Shown here in pieces: positions 5,919 through 11,548 of a stretch of 12,120 bases of DNA. This stretch comes from JBNKHG01 sp050290225 (GTDB taxonomy: Bacteria; Pseudomonadota; Gammaproteobacteria; Pseudomonadales; Cellvibrionaceae). The stretch spans positions 1 through 12,120 of the forward strand of contig JBNKHG010000099.1 in the NCBI GenBank assembly GCA_050290225.1. The letters are read 5' to 3'. A program made the translations under genes and the position numbers. The notes under the pieces are model-generated. The model was given only the letters and a program-made list of their open reading frames with translations. It was not told where the DNA came from and searched no databases. Numbering within the stretch: position 1 is the first letter of the stretch; the number at the start of each line of letters is the position of its first letter.

Positions 5919-5980
5919 CTCCAAGTTGGCGCCCCGGTAGCTCCGGGGCTTTTCCCTTGGGGGTCTGCAACAACTTGGAG
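5919..5980 (+). promoter_or_regulatory. Nested hairpin sequestering a Shine-Dalgarno sequence
   Basis: A perfect 10-base inverted repeat, CTCCAAGTTG at 5919-5928 and CAACTTGGAG at 5971-5980, encloses a second, GC-rich hairpin (5931-5949). The right arm ends in TGGAG, the ribosome-binding site for the leader ORF starting at 5989. Pairing of the outer arms would therefore hide that site, while a competing short stem CCAAC/GTTGG (5914-5918/5925-5929) would free it. The shape is that of a cis-acting RNA switch or attenuator in the early leader. Alternatively the structure works as DNA, for example at the replication origin. Confidence 0.5.
5931..5953 (+). terminator. Intrinsic terminator or attenuator hairpin
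   Basis: GCCCCGG (5931-5937) and CCGGGGC (5943-5949) form a 7-base GC stem with a 5-base TAGCT loop, followed directly by TTTT (5950-5953). This is a compact rho-independent terminator pattern, though the T run is short. It lies between the early promoters and the first early gene, so it would act as an attenuator or a timing element rather than an operon end. Confidence 0.55.
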
Positions 5981-5988
5981 ATCGCAAT

Positions 5989-6048
5989 ATGGACATGCCT
6001 ACCTGTATCGCCACTGAACCTAAAAACAGGGGAGGGGCGGCGTTATGA
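5989..6048 (+). CDS. Leader ORF, 19 aa, coupled to next gene
   Basis: ATG 5989 has TTGGAG as a ribosome site at 8 bases, and the stop (6046-6048) overlaps the ATG of the next gene in ATGA. The 19-residue product MDMPTCIATEPKNRGGAAL shows no domain. Its value is probably in translation: ribosomes passing over it would unwind the ribosome site of the next gene. Without the coupled overlap and the hairpin-embedded ribosome site I would not call it. Confidence 0.45.
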   Translation: MDMPTCIATEPKNRGGAAL

Positions 6049-6335
6049 AACTCACCTATTCACAATTGCCTGACGACCCAATTTCGATCTACGCAGCTTT
6101 GGTCAATCCGCCAGTGGCGGCGATGTGGGATAGCATCACCACCCGCCGCGCTGCCGTCATACTCTCGGCGGCTCGTGTATCTCCGCCGGAATTTACCAGT
6201 TACGCCAAACCCTACGACAAATTAACCCCAGCTCAACAAGACAAAGTGGCGATTGGTTTCGCTGTCGTGTTGTTTCAAAGCAAGCTCGACAAGCTCGATG
6301 ATTTGAAAAAGCAGCAATTGAGGGAGGTGGCGTGA
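6045..6335 (+). CDS. Early protein of unknown function, 96 aa
   Basis: Not recognised. The 96 residues are mostly helical and soluble by eye: MKLTYSQLPDDPISIYAALV, a middle part with TTRRAAVILSAARV, and a charged carboxy helix (LDKLDDLKKQQLREVA). There are no cysteines or membrane span. The ribosome site GGGGAGGGG before ATG 6045 is strong, and the start overlaps the leader ORF stop. It is the first gene of the block leading to the replication initiator and shares 4 or 1 bases with the following gene depending on the start used. A regulatory or replication accessory role is only suggested by position. Confidence 0.75.
   Translation: MKLTYSQLPDDPISIYAALVNPPVAAMWDSITTRRAAVILSAARVSPPEFTSYAKPYDKLTPAQQDKVAIGFAVVLFQSKLDKLDDLKKQQLREVA
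6309..6325 (+). repeat. 17-base direct repeat, copy 1
   Basis: AAGCAGCAATTGAGGGA is found here and exactly again at 9542-9558. In both places it encodes KQQLRE in frame, at a carboxy end here and an amino end there. It also supplies a ribosome-site-like AGGGAGG here for the 6335 gene. Confidence 0.7.
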
Positions 6336-6586
6336 TGAAATTATTTAGTGGTGTTGATGGCGTCAAGTTCGTTGTCGCGGAGATTGATCCGGCTGGCGTG
6401 AAGCCATGGGTGAATACAAAATCCCGTGGCGATGGAATTATTTGTGGTATTAGCGCTGGTGCAGTGATGGCGCACTTCAATAGCGTCAACGACCTGTTGG
6501 CATTTTGTGAGCAGAATGGAATTGATATTGCCCCCGTGCTGGAACAGCGCGAGCGAGCGTTTTACGAAGTGGAGGAGGCGGCGTGA
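6335..6586 (+). CDS. Early protein of unknown function, 83 aa
   Basis: Not recognised. A compact 83-residue protein with a beta-rich first half (LFSGVDGVKFVVAEIDPAGV), a glycine-rich loop (GDGIICGISAGAVMAHF) and a helical end rich in E. It has two cysteines (near positions 38 and 58) not arranged as a metal site. I chose ATG 6335, seven bases after GGAGG and with one-base overlap on the previous stop (TGATG-like); a GTG at 6332 would add one residue. The stop shares its last base with the next ATG (6584-6588). Confidence 0.72.
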   Translation: MKLFSGVDGVKFVVAEIDPAGVKPWVNTKSRGDGIICGISAGAVMAHFNSVNDLLAFCEQNGIDIAPVLEQRERAFYEVEEAA

Positions 6587-6729
6587 TGTACGTATTGCCG
6601 GGAATGAATCGCCGCTACTGGGCAGCCCGTCGAGCATTGTCCATTGTTAACCGCATGAGGCCGGGGCCGTTCAGGGCTCGTCACACGACTCGCATTTTTT
6701 CCAATATGAACAGGTTAAGGGTTGCGTAA
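6586..6729 (+). CDS. Small arginine-rich protein, 47 aa
   Basis: ATG 6586 is coupled to the preceding stop (TGATG) and the stop TAA (6727-6729) is coupled to the next ATG (TAATG). The 47 residues are very basic, with ten or more arginines (NRRYWAARRALS, then MRPGPFRARHTTR), and no domain is recognised. The composition would suit nucleic acid binding. Both overlaps of one base and the strong GGAGGAGG upstream are the main reasons to accept such a short gene. Confidence 0.62.
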   Translation: MYVLPGMNRRYWAARRALSIVNRMRPGPFRARHTTRIFSNMNRLRVA

Positions 6730-6954
6730 TGGAGGTTCGCTATTTTCCGTCCAAGGCTGTCAAGCCTATTGCTGTTTTCTACGACTACTTCACCGAAGCG
6801 AAGGGCAAGCGCCCTGATCGCATTGTTATCACCCGTAAACAGTTTGAGACGCTGGAAAAGGCCGCGCCGGTAGCGGCCAAGCTGGGGCGCACTGATGCGT
6901 CAGGGGGGGGGGCAAGGATTTGAATATAATGGCGTGCCGCTGGTGGTTCAGTAA
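6729..6954 (+). CDS. Early protein interrupted at a ten-G tract (74 aa if corrected)
   Basis: As written, the frame from ATG 6729 stops at 6921-6923 after 64 residues. It runs into ten consecutive Gs (6903-6912). If the tract had nine, the frame would continue as GGGQGFEYNGVPLVVQ and stop at 6952-6954. That ending looks like real protein and its TAA overlaps an ATG (TAATG), as elsewhere in this operon, while the ending as written (GGGARI) does not. The intact product would have 74 residues, with a beta-like start (EVRYFPSKAVKPIAVFYDYF) and a helix around TRKQFETLEKAA. Family not recognised. The cause may be a base-count error in the tract, a natural slip mutation or slippage during expression. 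Confidence 0.68.
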
Positions 6955-7022
6955 TGGCGGAAGATAGGGGGATGGGCCAGGTGAGCAATTGTGACTTCCC
7001 GGGGGGTGGTGTGAATGTATAA
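6954..7022 (+). CDS. Possible coupled mini-ORF before the initiator, 22 aa
   Basis: ATG 6954 overlaps the stop of the corrected upstream gene (TAATG), and the ORF ends eight bases inside the initiator gene. The 22-residue product (MAEDRGMGQVSNCDFPGGGV...) shows nothing recognisable. It may serve mainly to carry ribosomes to the initiator start, whose own ribosome site is a run of Gs. It could also be chance. Confidence 0.3.
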   Translation: MAEDRGMGQVSNCDFPGGGVNV

Positions 7023-8886
7023 CTCGCTACCTGAACATTTGCGGCCTAAAGAAACGTTCGCCGGGTCAATCGATCCGGCTTTTTTGTATGCCGATAACCG
7101 CACCGCCGATGAAATATTGCGCGGTAGGTGGTGGCAGTGCGGCGTGAGCGACAGCGAGCGCCATAGGCTAGTCGAGGGCTTGAAAAGTCCGACAGCCCAA
7201 ACAGAAGTTGAAAAAAGGATTTTTAACGGCCAGTTGGCAGCGGCCCGACTGCAACACGCGGGAAAATATTTTGCCGATGGGCCATACACCCCGATCAAGG
7301 CCGGGGCGACGCTGGAGGAGGATGCACCATTCTCCGAAGTGTTTACGAAACCGGAAATTACCCCGCTTGAATCCCCAGGAACAAAAACCGTCGTAGAGCG
7401 TCGCGAGTGGGCCGACGAAATACGGGTGCGAACTCAAACGGATGCGATCAACAAAGTACAAGCGCCAGAAGGGCCAAGGGAATCAACAGAGCTCAGTATG
7501 CGCGGCGCCAGGGCAATCGCGGATTCATGCGCGTATTTGGCAATGGAGCGGGGCGGTTACTCCACTTTTGCAACCATGACACTGCGCCCTGAGGCGCGGG
7601 CGGCATTGTCGATCAGCGCAAGCGCCCCCTATTGTCTGATGAGTGATCGGGTCAATCGGCGCGCGGGCAGAAAACCAAACCCGCGCACCCCTGTGGCGTT
7701 GCATTGCCGGTTGAGTGATCGCGATAAGCCGCAGTGGCATGGCGGGCGCGAAGCGCGGCCCACTTCACCAGTAGGCCGATATTGCAAGCTGGAGGATAAG
7801 CCCGAGGGGTGGGGTAACGTTCCAGTGAAACAGCCCAGCAAAAAAAATGATAAAGAGCTGCGCGTCAGTATCCAGAAAGAGCTGAGCAGGTGTATGGATA
7901 ACTGGCAGAAAATTTACCAGCGCGGCGGCTACGGAGAGAGCCTGGATTATTGTTGGGTGGTCGAAATCCCCAAAAACGACAAGGGCGAAGACAATCCACA
8001 CGTGCATATTCTGATGCGATGGCGCGTGCCGTATGTACAATTTGAGGGCTGGGCTAATCGCCTTGAGAAAGTCTGGGGGATGGGGTTCGCGACTCTGGAA
8101 AAATTAAAAGATCCAGAGGCGGCGGGAGCCTATATGGCGAAAGCAGCTGGCTATATAACCAAGGGTAATGGTGATGATAGCCAGGGGTCGGTGCGCGGAA
8201 ACCGATACGGCATTAGCGAAAGCGCAAGAGCGCCAGGCTGGGAAAAGTTGAGCGAAAGCCAGTTGCATGTCATGGGGCAATTGATTCGTGAGGTGTATGA
8301 CCATGTAACCGATAAACACGGCGCGGACTATGGCGAAAGAAAGCGCTTGAATCATGCTAGGGAAGTAGAGTTGAAAGCCGGGAAAGCATGGGCCGAGAAA
8401 AACCCTGGTCAACCTCTGCCGGAGAATATGAAAAAGCGCCGGGCTAAAATTGGCGAACGGCTGCAAAAGGTACGGAAAAAAATAAAATCGATTCCAGTGC
8501 GGGCTAGCAAGTATCAGTTGGTTCTAAAGGGAAAGCTGGCGGCGTTCCAGTTTTTTAATTGGGCCAAGAGTGATACTGGGTTTTCTGCGGTCGATTGGCT
8601 ACCGGAAAAGCCCGAGGGTATGGCTTGGGAAGAAGGCCGGGCGCCAGAACATGCCGACAAGGCGGACATTCACGCCTTGCGGCGCAGCCAGGTAAAGCGA
8701 TCTCCCGCTGAGTGGCGGGAGATCCGTATGGAAAAGCAGCGGCAGCGTAATGCGGCAGACCATGACGTTAATGTATCGCTAATCGAAAAAGCACAGCAAT
8801 TTGTCGAGTCAGCCATTGACGGCTGGCGGGAATATTTCAACCTGGGGTGGGGATATGATCAAGACGCGCACTATGCAACTGCGTAA
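7015..8886 (+). CDS. HUH rolling-circle replication initiator
   Basis: This 623-residue protein is the largest in the genome and the likely replication protein. The endonuclease motifs are in order: a hydrophobic strand STFATMTLRPE (residues 183-193, motif 1), H329-V-H331 in DNPHVHILMRW (motif 2, metal binding), and YMAKAAGYITKG with Y373, K376 and Y380 (motif 3, nicking tyrosine). A trailing GNRYGISESARAPGW segment follows motif 3, as in phage G2P/GPA-type initiators. Such enzymes nick a specific origin, stay attached to the 5' end and start rolling-circle synthesis; PM2 uses an initiator of this kind. The ~170-residue N-terminal part and a basic carboxy region (residues about 450-500) have no recognised domain; no helicase motif is seen. 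ATG 7015 follows GGGGGGTGG. Confidence 0.88.
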   Translation: MYNSLPEHLRPKETFAGSIDPAFLYADNRTADEILRGRWWQCGVSDSERHRLVEGLKSPTAQTEVEKRIFNGQLAAARLQHAGKYFADGPYTPIKAGATLEEDAPFSEVFTKPEITPLESPGTKTVVERREWADEIRVRTQTDAINKVQAPEGPRESTELSMRGARAIADSCAYLAMERGGYSTFATMTLRPEARAALSISASAPYCLMSDRVNRRAGRKPNPRTPVALHCRLSDRDKPQWHGGREARPTSPVGRYCKLEDKPEGWGNVPVKQPSKKNDKELRVSIQKELSRCMDNWQKIYQRGGYGESLDYCWVVEIPKNDKGEDNPHVHILMRWRVPYVQFEGWANRLEKVWGMGFATLEKLKDPEAAGAYMAKAAGYITKGNGDDSQGSVRGNRYGISESARAPGWEKLSESQLHVMGQLIREVYDHVTDKHGADYGERKRLNHAREVELKAGKAWAEKNPGQPLPENMKKRRAKIGERLQKVRKKIKSIPVRASKYQLVLKGKLAAFQFFNWAKSDTGFSAVDWLPEKPEGMAWEEGRAPEHADKADIHALRRSQVKRSPAEWREIRMEKQRQRNAADHDVNVSLIEKAQQFVESAIDGWREYFNLGWGYDQDAHYATA

Positions 8887-8992
8887 GGGATTAACCAGGG
8901 CTAAGGCGTTGGCAGAAGCCAGGAAGCGAGCCAGGAAAGATTTTCGGGGTTTCACCTATGACCCCAAAACGGGAAAAGCTCGCTTAACGTGA
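8855..8992 (+). CDS. Small basic protein overlapping the initiator end, 45 aa
   Basis: Starts at ATG 8855 with GGGGTGGGG directly upstream and overlaps the initiator gene by 32 bases in another frame. The 45 residues are very basic (LTRAKALAEARKRARKDFRG and FTYDPKTGKARLT), a composition typical of DNA-binding peptides. No family is recognised. The initiator stop lies inside it, so the two are probably co-translated. Confidence 0.65.
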   Translation: MIKTRTMQLRKGLTRAKALAEARKRARKDFRGFTYDPKTGKARLT

Positions 8993-9031
8993 GCCTTGGA
9001 CTTGTGTCAATAACTGTACGGAGTGAAAAAT

Positions 9032-9247
9032 ATGAGTGAAGAAATTTTTAACCTCGAAAATAGAGTAAAGGTGGCCGGAGTCATGCTGAATGACATCAGC
9101 GACGACATATACAGCGGTCAATACAGTCAGTTCGGAAGACCAAATATCACATCCGTTCAGGGTGTTTTGCACTTTCCCGATGAAGGCCTAGAACACTGCC
9201 GCGCTGAATACCTTGTTTATTTGTCCAGAGCCAATCAGGCGGGGTGA
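9032..9247 (+). CDS. Unknown soluble protein, 71 aa
   Basis: ATG 9032 has CGGAG 8 bases upstream; a GTG at 9023 would add three residues but lies on the ribosome site itself. The 71-residue chain is mixed charge with an amphipathic N-terminal helix (EEIFNLENRVKVAGVMLNDI), then short strands and loops. There is no membrane span and no recognised domain. It follows a 39-base gap after the basic protein gene and is the first of the run leading to the ATPase. Confidence 0.65.
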   Translation: MSEEIFNLENRVKVAGVMLNDISDDIYSGQYSQFGRPNITSVQGVLHFPDEGLEHCRAEYLVYLSRANQAG

Positions 9248-9251
9248 AGCT

Positions 9252-9377
9252 GTGAATACCAACCAATTGGTTTTATTCATGTTATCAATCTGGATTCTCG
9301 CCATGGTGGCGGGAAACGATGAGAAACTACTGGACTACGCCAATGGCGCGGCCATAGTGGAACTGTTGAGTAACTGA
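9252..9377 (+). CDS. Small membrane protein, 41 aa (GTG start)
   Basis: GTG 9252 follows GGGGTGAAGCT; no ATG fits as well. A single hydrophobic span covers about residues 6-20 (LVLFMLSIWILAMVA), and a short acidic, helical tail follows. The 41-residue product resembles small integral proteins of virion membranes in shape only. It is four bases downstream of the previous stop. Confidence 0.55.
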   Translation: MNTNQLVLFMLSIWILAMVAGNDEKLLDYANGAAIVELLSN

Positions 9378-9387
9378 GGGACGGAAA

Positions 9388-9534
9388 ATGGGGCAATTAA
9401 TCGGAATGCTGTTTCAGCAATTCATGATGCAGCGGCAGAAATACAGCAAAACGCTGGTATATGTGTCGATGGTGGCCGGGGTCGCCTATATGGCGTCGCA
9501 GGGTATTAATGCGAATTTGGTGATAGGGGGTTGA
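9388..9534 (+). CDS. Small membrane protein, 48 aa
   Basis: ATG 9388 has GAGGGACGG upstream. The first half is glutamine and methionine rich (GQLIGMLFQQFMMQRQKYSK), the second a hydrophobic span (about residues 22-36, TLVYVSMVAGVAYMA), then a short tail. No family recognised. Stop and next GTG nearly touch (TGATGTG). Confidence 0.6.
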   Translation: MGQLIGMLFQQFMMQRQKYSKTLVYVSMVAGVAYMASQGINANLVIGG

Positions 9535-9535
9535 T

Positions 9536-9700
9536 GTGAGTAAGCAGCAATTGAGGGAATTTTTGATCGGCTTTTCCGTTACATGTTTGGCGACGGAATT
9601 TGCCCGGTTACTGATCAGTGGACGCCAGGTCAATGTAATGATCGTTGGGCCGGGTGAGGACGAAATAGAAGGGGATGACCATGGCAGTGAAAAATCTTGA
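9536..9700 (+). CDS. Small membrane-associated protein, 54 aa
   Basis: GTG 9536 has AGGGGG a few bases upstream, and the gene overlaps the zinc-ribbon gene by 20 bases. The product has a moderately hydrophobic segment (about residues 9-27, FLIGFSVTCLATEFARLLI) and a very acidic end (PGEDEIEGDDHGSEK). Its N-terminal KQQLRE is encoded by a 17-base sequence that also occurs at 6309-6325. No function is recognised. Confidence 0.55.
   Translation: MSKQQLREFLIGFSVTCLATEFARLLISGRQVNVMIVGPGEDEIEGDDHGSEKS
9542..9558 (+). repeat. 17-base direct repeat, copy 2
   Basis: Exact copy of 6309-6325, encoding KQQLRE at residues 3-9 of the 54-residue membrane-associated protein. A recent copying event or a shared binding site are both possible. 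Confidence 0.7.
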
Positions 9701-10133
9701 TCCGTTGGGCACCATAGCCTGTGGCGAGTGCAGCCAACAGGCAACCGTGCACCAAGCGCAGCGCGGCAAGGGCCGCTACCTGTACACCCGTTGCCCGGAA
9801 TGCAAGGCAGACCAGCGAACCGGCAAAAGCTTTCAAACGCGCCTTTGGCATGAAACCAACTGGTACCCGGGCAAAAAACCGGAGGCGCCGCCAGCCAATG
9901 TCAGCGAATCGGACTGGTCTCCGGATGAGGACAAGCCGGTCAAACCAACCACCGCCGCAACCGTTAAGACAACCGAAAAAGCGGTTGCCGAACCGGAGAG
10001 CAAAAAAGGCGGCAAGGCCGCGATTGTCGCGGGCTTTGCGGTTGTCGCAACCGTTATCGGTGCGGTTGTCGTAGCGGCCAGAAACAACGCACAACCGCAG
10101 CCAAAACCTATGGGTGGTCGCTATGGATACTGA
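9681..10133 (+). CDS. Zinc-ribbon protein with C-terminal membrane anchor
   Basis: From ATG 9681 (AAGGGG at six bases) the protein has 150 residues; ATG 9675 would add two but sits on the ribosome site. Two CxxC knuckles, C14-x2-C17 and C38-x2-C41, form a clear zinc ribbon at the amino end. Residues about 64-107 are a proline, lysine and glutamate-rich linker. One hydrophobic span (about 112-133) and a short QPQPKPMGGRYGY tail end the chain. A zinc ribbon held at a membrane by a flexible linker suggests a virion membrane protein that contacts DNA or another protein. It immediately precedes another membrane protein and the packaging ATPase, so a role at a packaging vertex is possible, but unproven. 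Confidence 0.75.
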   Translation: MAVKNLDPLGTIACGECSQQATVHQAQRGKGRYLYTRCPECKADQRTGKSFQTRLWHETNWYPGKKPEAPPANVSESDWSPDEDKPVKPTTAATVKTTEKAVAEPESKKGGKAAIVAGFAVVATVIGAVVVAARNNAQPQPKPMGGRYGY

Positions 10134-10620
10134 GCACAATGAACCCATAAACGAGGCGTTAGCGCGGCTGGCGGCGGCAGCGGAAACCGAGGACAAGGAA
10201 CCCGAAGTACTGCCAGGCGAGGAGGAGGCCGAACAGCAGCGCATCGAAGACAAGGCGCTGAACGAAACCACCGCCCGCAATCTGGCGGCGGCGGTCATAG
10301 CGGCGATGGCCTACGCCGTCAAAACCCTGTGGAAAGTCGAGTACGAGCAAAAGACAAAGGACGAGGGCACCGATAAGCTGCAACCCTGCTTATTGGGCGA
10401 CAACATGCCCGCCTGGATGCAGGTCATTTTCGGGCGCTATTGGGTCTACCTGGTATTCGGCGGCTTTCTGGTAATGACCGGCATCAGCACCTATGCCATT
10501 GTGCAGGAGCGCAAGCGCAAAGAGCAGGAGCAGGAGGAGGAAGAACCGAGGGGTCAAACCGTGGATTGGATGCAGCAACCGGCCACCACCGGCGAAGGAT
10601 TTTCAACGAGCGGCGTATGA
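10123..10620 (+). CDS. Membrane protein with charged coiled-coil-like segments
   Basis: Starts at ATG 10123 (GTG 10114 would add three residues), overlapping the zinc-ribbon gene by 11 bases. The 165-residue protein has a very acidic N-terminal helix (about 17-48), a weakly hydrophobic helix (about 52-69), a strong membrane span (about 106-126, near YWVYLVFGGFLVMTGISTYA) and then a highly charged helix KRKEQEQEEEEP. The protein therefore presents charged helices on both sides of the membrane. Its stop overlaps the ATPase start by 4 bases (ATGA), so the two should be made in step; in PRD1-type phages the packaging ATPase works with small membrane proteins at one vertex, and this is a candidate partner. 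That link is inference. Confidence 0.72.
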   Translation: MDTEHNEPINEALARLAAAAETEDKEPEVLPGEEEAEQQRIEDKALNETTARNLAAAVIAAMAYAVKTLWKVEYEQKTKDEGTDKLQPCLLGDNMPAWMQVIFGRYWVYLVFGGFLVMTGISTYAIVQERKRKEQEQEEEEPRGQTVDWMQQPATTGEGFSTSGV

Positions 10621-11282
10621 TCAAGCAACCCCCAAACCCCAACACCGAACTACCGAACCGACATACCACCGCGCTGGGTCTGACCGGTGCCGGTAAGAGC
10701 CAGGTAATCAAGCAAAAGTCCTGTATCCCCAAAAGCGGGGCGCGGGTGGTGTTGTTTGACCCCAGCCGCGACCATCCGGGCACACAGGCCAGTCGGACAC
10801 ACTACTTTAGCGATCGGGCGGAGTTTGCCAGGGCGCTGGCCAAGGCGGATCAGTCCGGACGTGGGTTCCGCATCGGTTACGATGGGCAGCGCTCACCAGA
10901 GATATACGACTGGTGGTGTGCCTGCTGTATCGCCATTCTGGACGGGCGCAAGCTCACCTACATGCTGACCGAAGAGCTGGCGCGAGTGTCGAAGAATGCC
11001 GGGGCCGCACTGGAACACCACCAATTCCTGCTCAACGAGTCGCGCAAGTACGGCGGCATTTACGTCTGCACCACGCAGTTCCCGGCCCGGATATCCAAAG
11101 ACGTGTACGACAACAGCGGAGTGGTCTTCTTTGGCCGTACCGCGCCCCGGTTGCAATCGCGCTTTGCGGCGGAATTTGGCCTCGATCAGAACAAGCTGGC
11201 AGGCCTGGAAAACCTGCAATTCCTACGTTGGGAGGGCGGCAACATCGAGTTTCTGCAAATTCCCTACGAAAAAAATACTTAA
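10617..11282 (+). CDS. Genome-packaging ATPase (P9/FtsK-HerA type)
   Basis: ATG 10617 in an ATGA overlap gives 221 residues. The Walker A loop is G21-LTGAGK-S28, followed by VVLFDPSRDHP, a segment typical of FtsK/HerA ATPases. The Walker B motif is LTYMLTEE with E119/E120 (residues 113-120), and the polar sensor is Q154 in GGIYVCTTQFPARIS. The size matches the small packaging ATPases of tailless membrane phages (PRD1 P9 and the PM2 P9 family). The enzyme would drive DNA into a preformed capsid. Its neighbour two genes on is the capsid gene, the usual pairing in these phages. A filamentous-phage Zot-like ATPase is the main alternative; the capsid argues against it. Confidence 0.88.
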   Translation: MIKQPPNPNTELPNRHTTALGLTGAGKSQVIKQKSCIPKSGARVVLFDPSRDHPGTQASRTHYFSDRAEFARALAKADQSGRGFRIGYDGQRSPEIYDWWCACCIAILDGRKLTYMLTEELARVSKNAGAALEHHQFLLNESRKYGGIYVCTTQFPARISKDVYDNSGVVFFGRTAPRLQSRFAAEFGLDQNKLAGLENLQFLRWEGGNIEFLQIPYEKNT

Positions 11283-11406
11283 TTTGAACCTATAGGTTAT
11301 ACAACCGCTTTGACAACCGCTCTGGCGGTTGACCGACAACCTAAAGCCCCCTGTACAACTGCCCCTGTATTGCACTAATCACAACAACGCAACAAGGGGC
11401 GTTCTC
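11283..11406. promoter_or_regulatory. Palindrome-rich intergenic region before the late genes
   Basis: No gene is present. A perfect 12-base palindrome AACCTATAGGTT lies at 11287-11298. ACAACC occurs three times (11301, 11313 and 11336). The hairpin CAACCGC-TCTG-GCGGTTG (11314-11331) competes with GGTTG/CAACC (11327-11341). TTGACA (11310-11315) and TTGACC (11329-11334) could be -35 elements, but the -10 candidates (TGTACA 11352-11357, TGTATT 11366-11371) are weak. The late genes need a promoter here or must be read from the ATPase transcript. A virus-encoded activator or an origin/packaging signal could explain the repeats. Confidence 0.5.
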
Positions 11407-11538
11407 ATGAAATACATCAGTAAAACAGCCGTCGTATCTACTGCAGTAGGTATGGCGCTTTTCGGGCTGGTTATCTATGGCCTGAAAAAATACGGCGGTC
11501 AGACCGGCGGCCAAGTCGCCAACACTGTGACTCAGTAA
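11407..11538 (+). CDS. Small membrane protein next to capsid gene, 43 aa
   Basis: ATG 11407 has AAGGGGC seven bases upstream, one of the best ribosome sites here. The 43 residues are a short basic start (KYISK), one hydrophobic span (about 7-25, AVVSTAVGMALFGLVIYGL), a KKYGG turn and a polar GQTGGQVANTVTQ tail. The form, a high-expression-looking ribosome site, and a place directly before the capsid gene suggest an abundant virion membrane protein, as found in PM2. No sequence family is recognised. Confidence 0.72.
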   Translation: MKYISKTAVVSTAVGMALFGLVIYGLKKYGGQTGGQVANTVTQ

Positions 11539-11548
11539 GGGGGTAATT

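Noticed and set aside
9630..10298. 222-codon minus-strand frame
   Set aside because: It is the antisense of the zinc-ribbon and coiled-coil membrane genes; the product is arginine-, alanine- and serine-rich without domains and has no ribosome site.
10440..10616. N-terminal extension of the ATPase to 10440
   Set aside because: This stretch shadows the previous gene in another frame; ATG 10617 in an ATGA overlap places Walker A at the usual distance from the start.
10617..11282. Filamentous phage Zot-like assembly ATPase
   Set aside because: No Zot membrane span, no pIII/pVIII-like gene set, and a large beta-rich capsid gene and murein lysis genes are present instead.
11283..11406. XerCD/dif attachment site
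   Set aside because: The palindrome AACCTATAGGTT lacks recognisable XerC and XerD half-sites, and I found no dif-like sequence elsewhere in the window.
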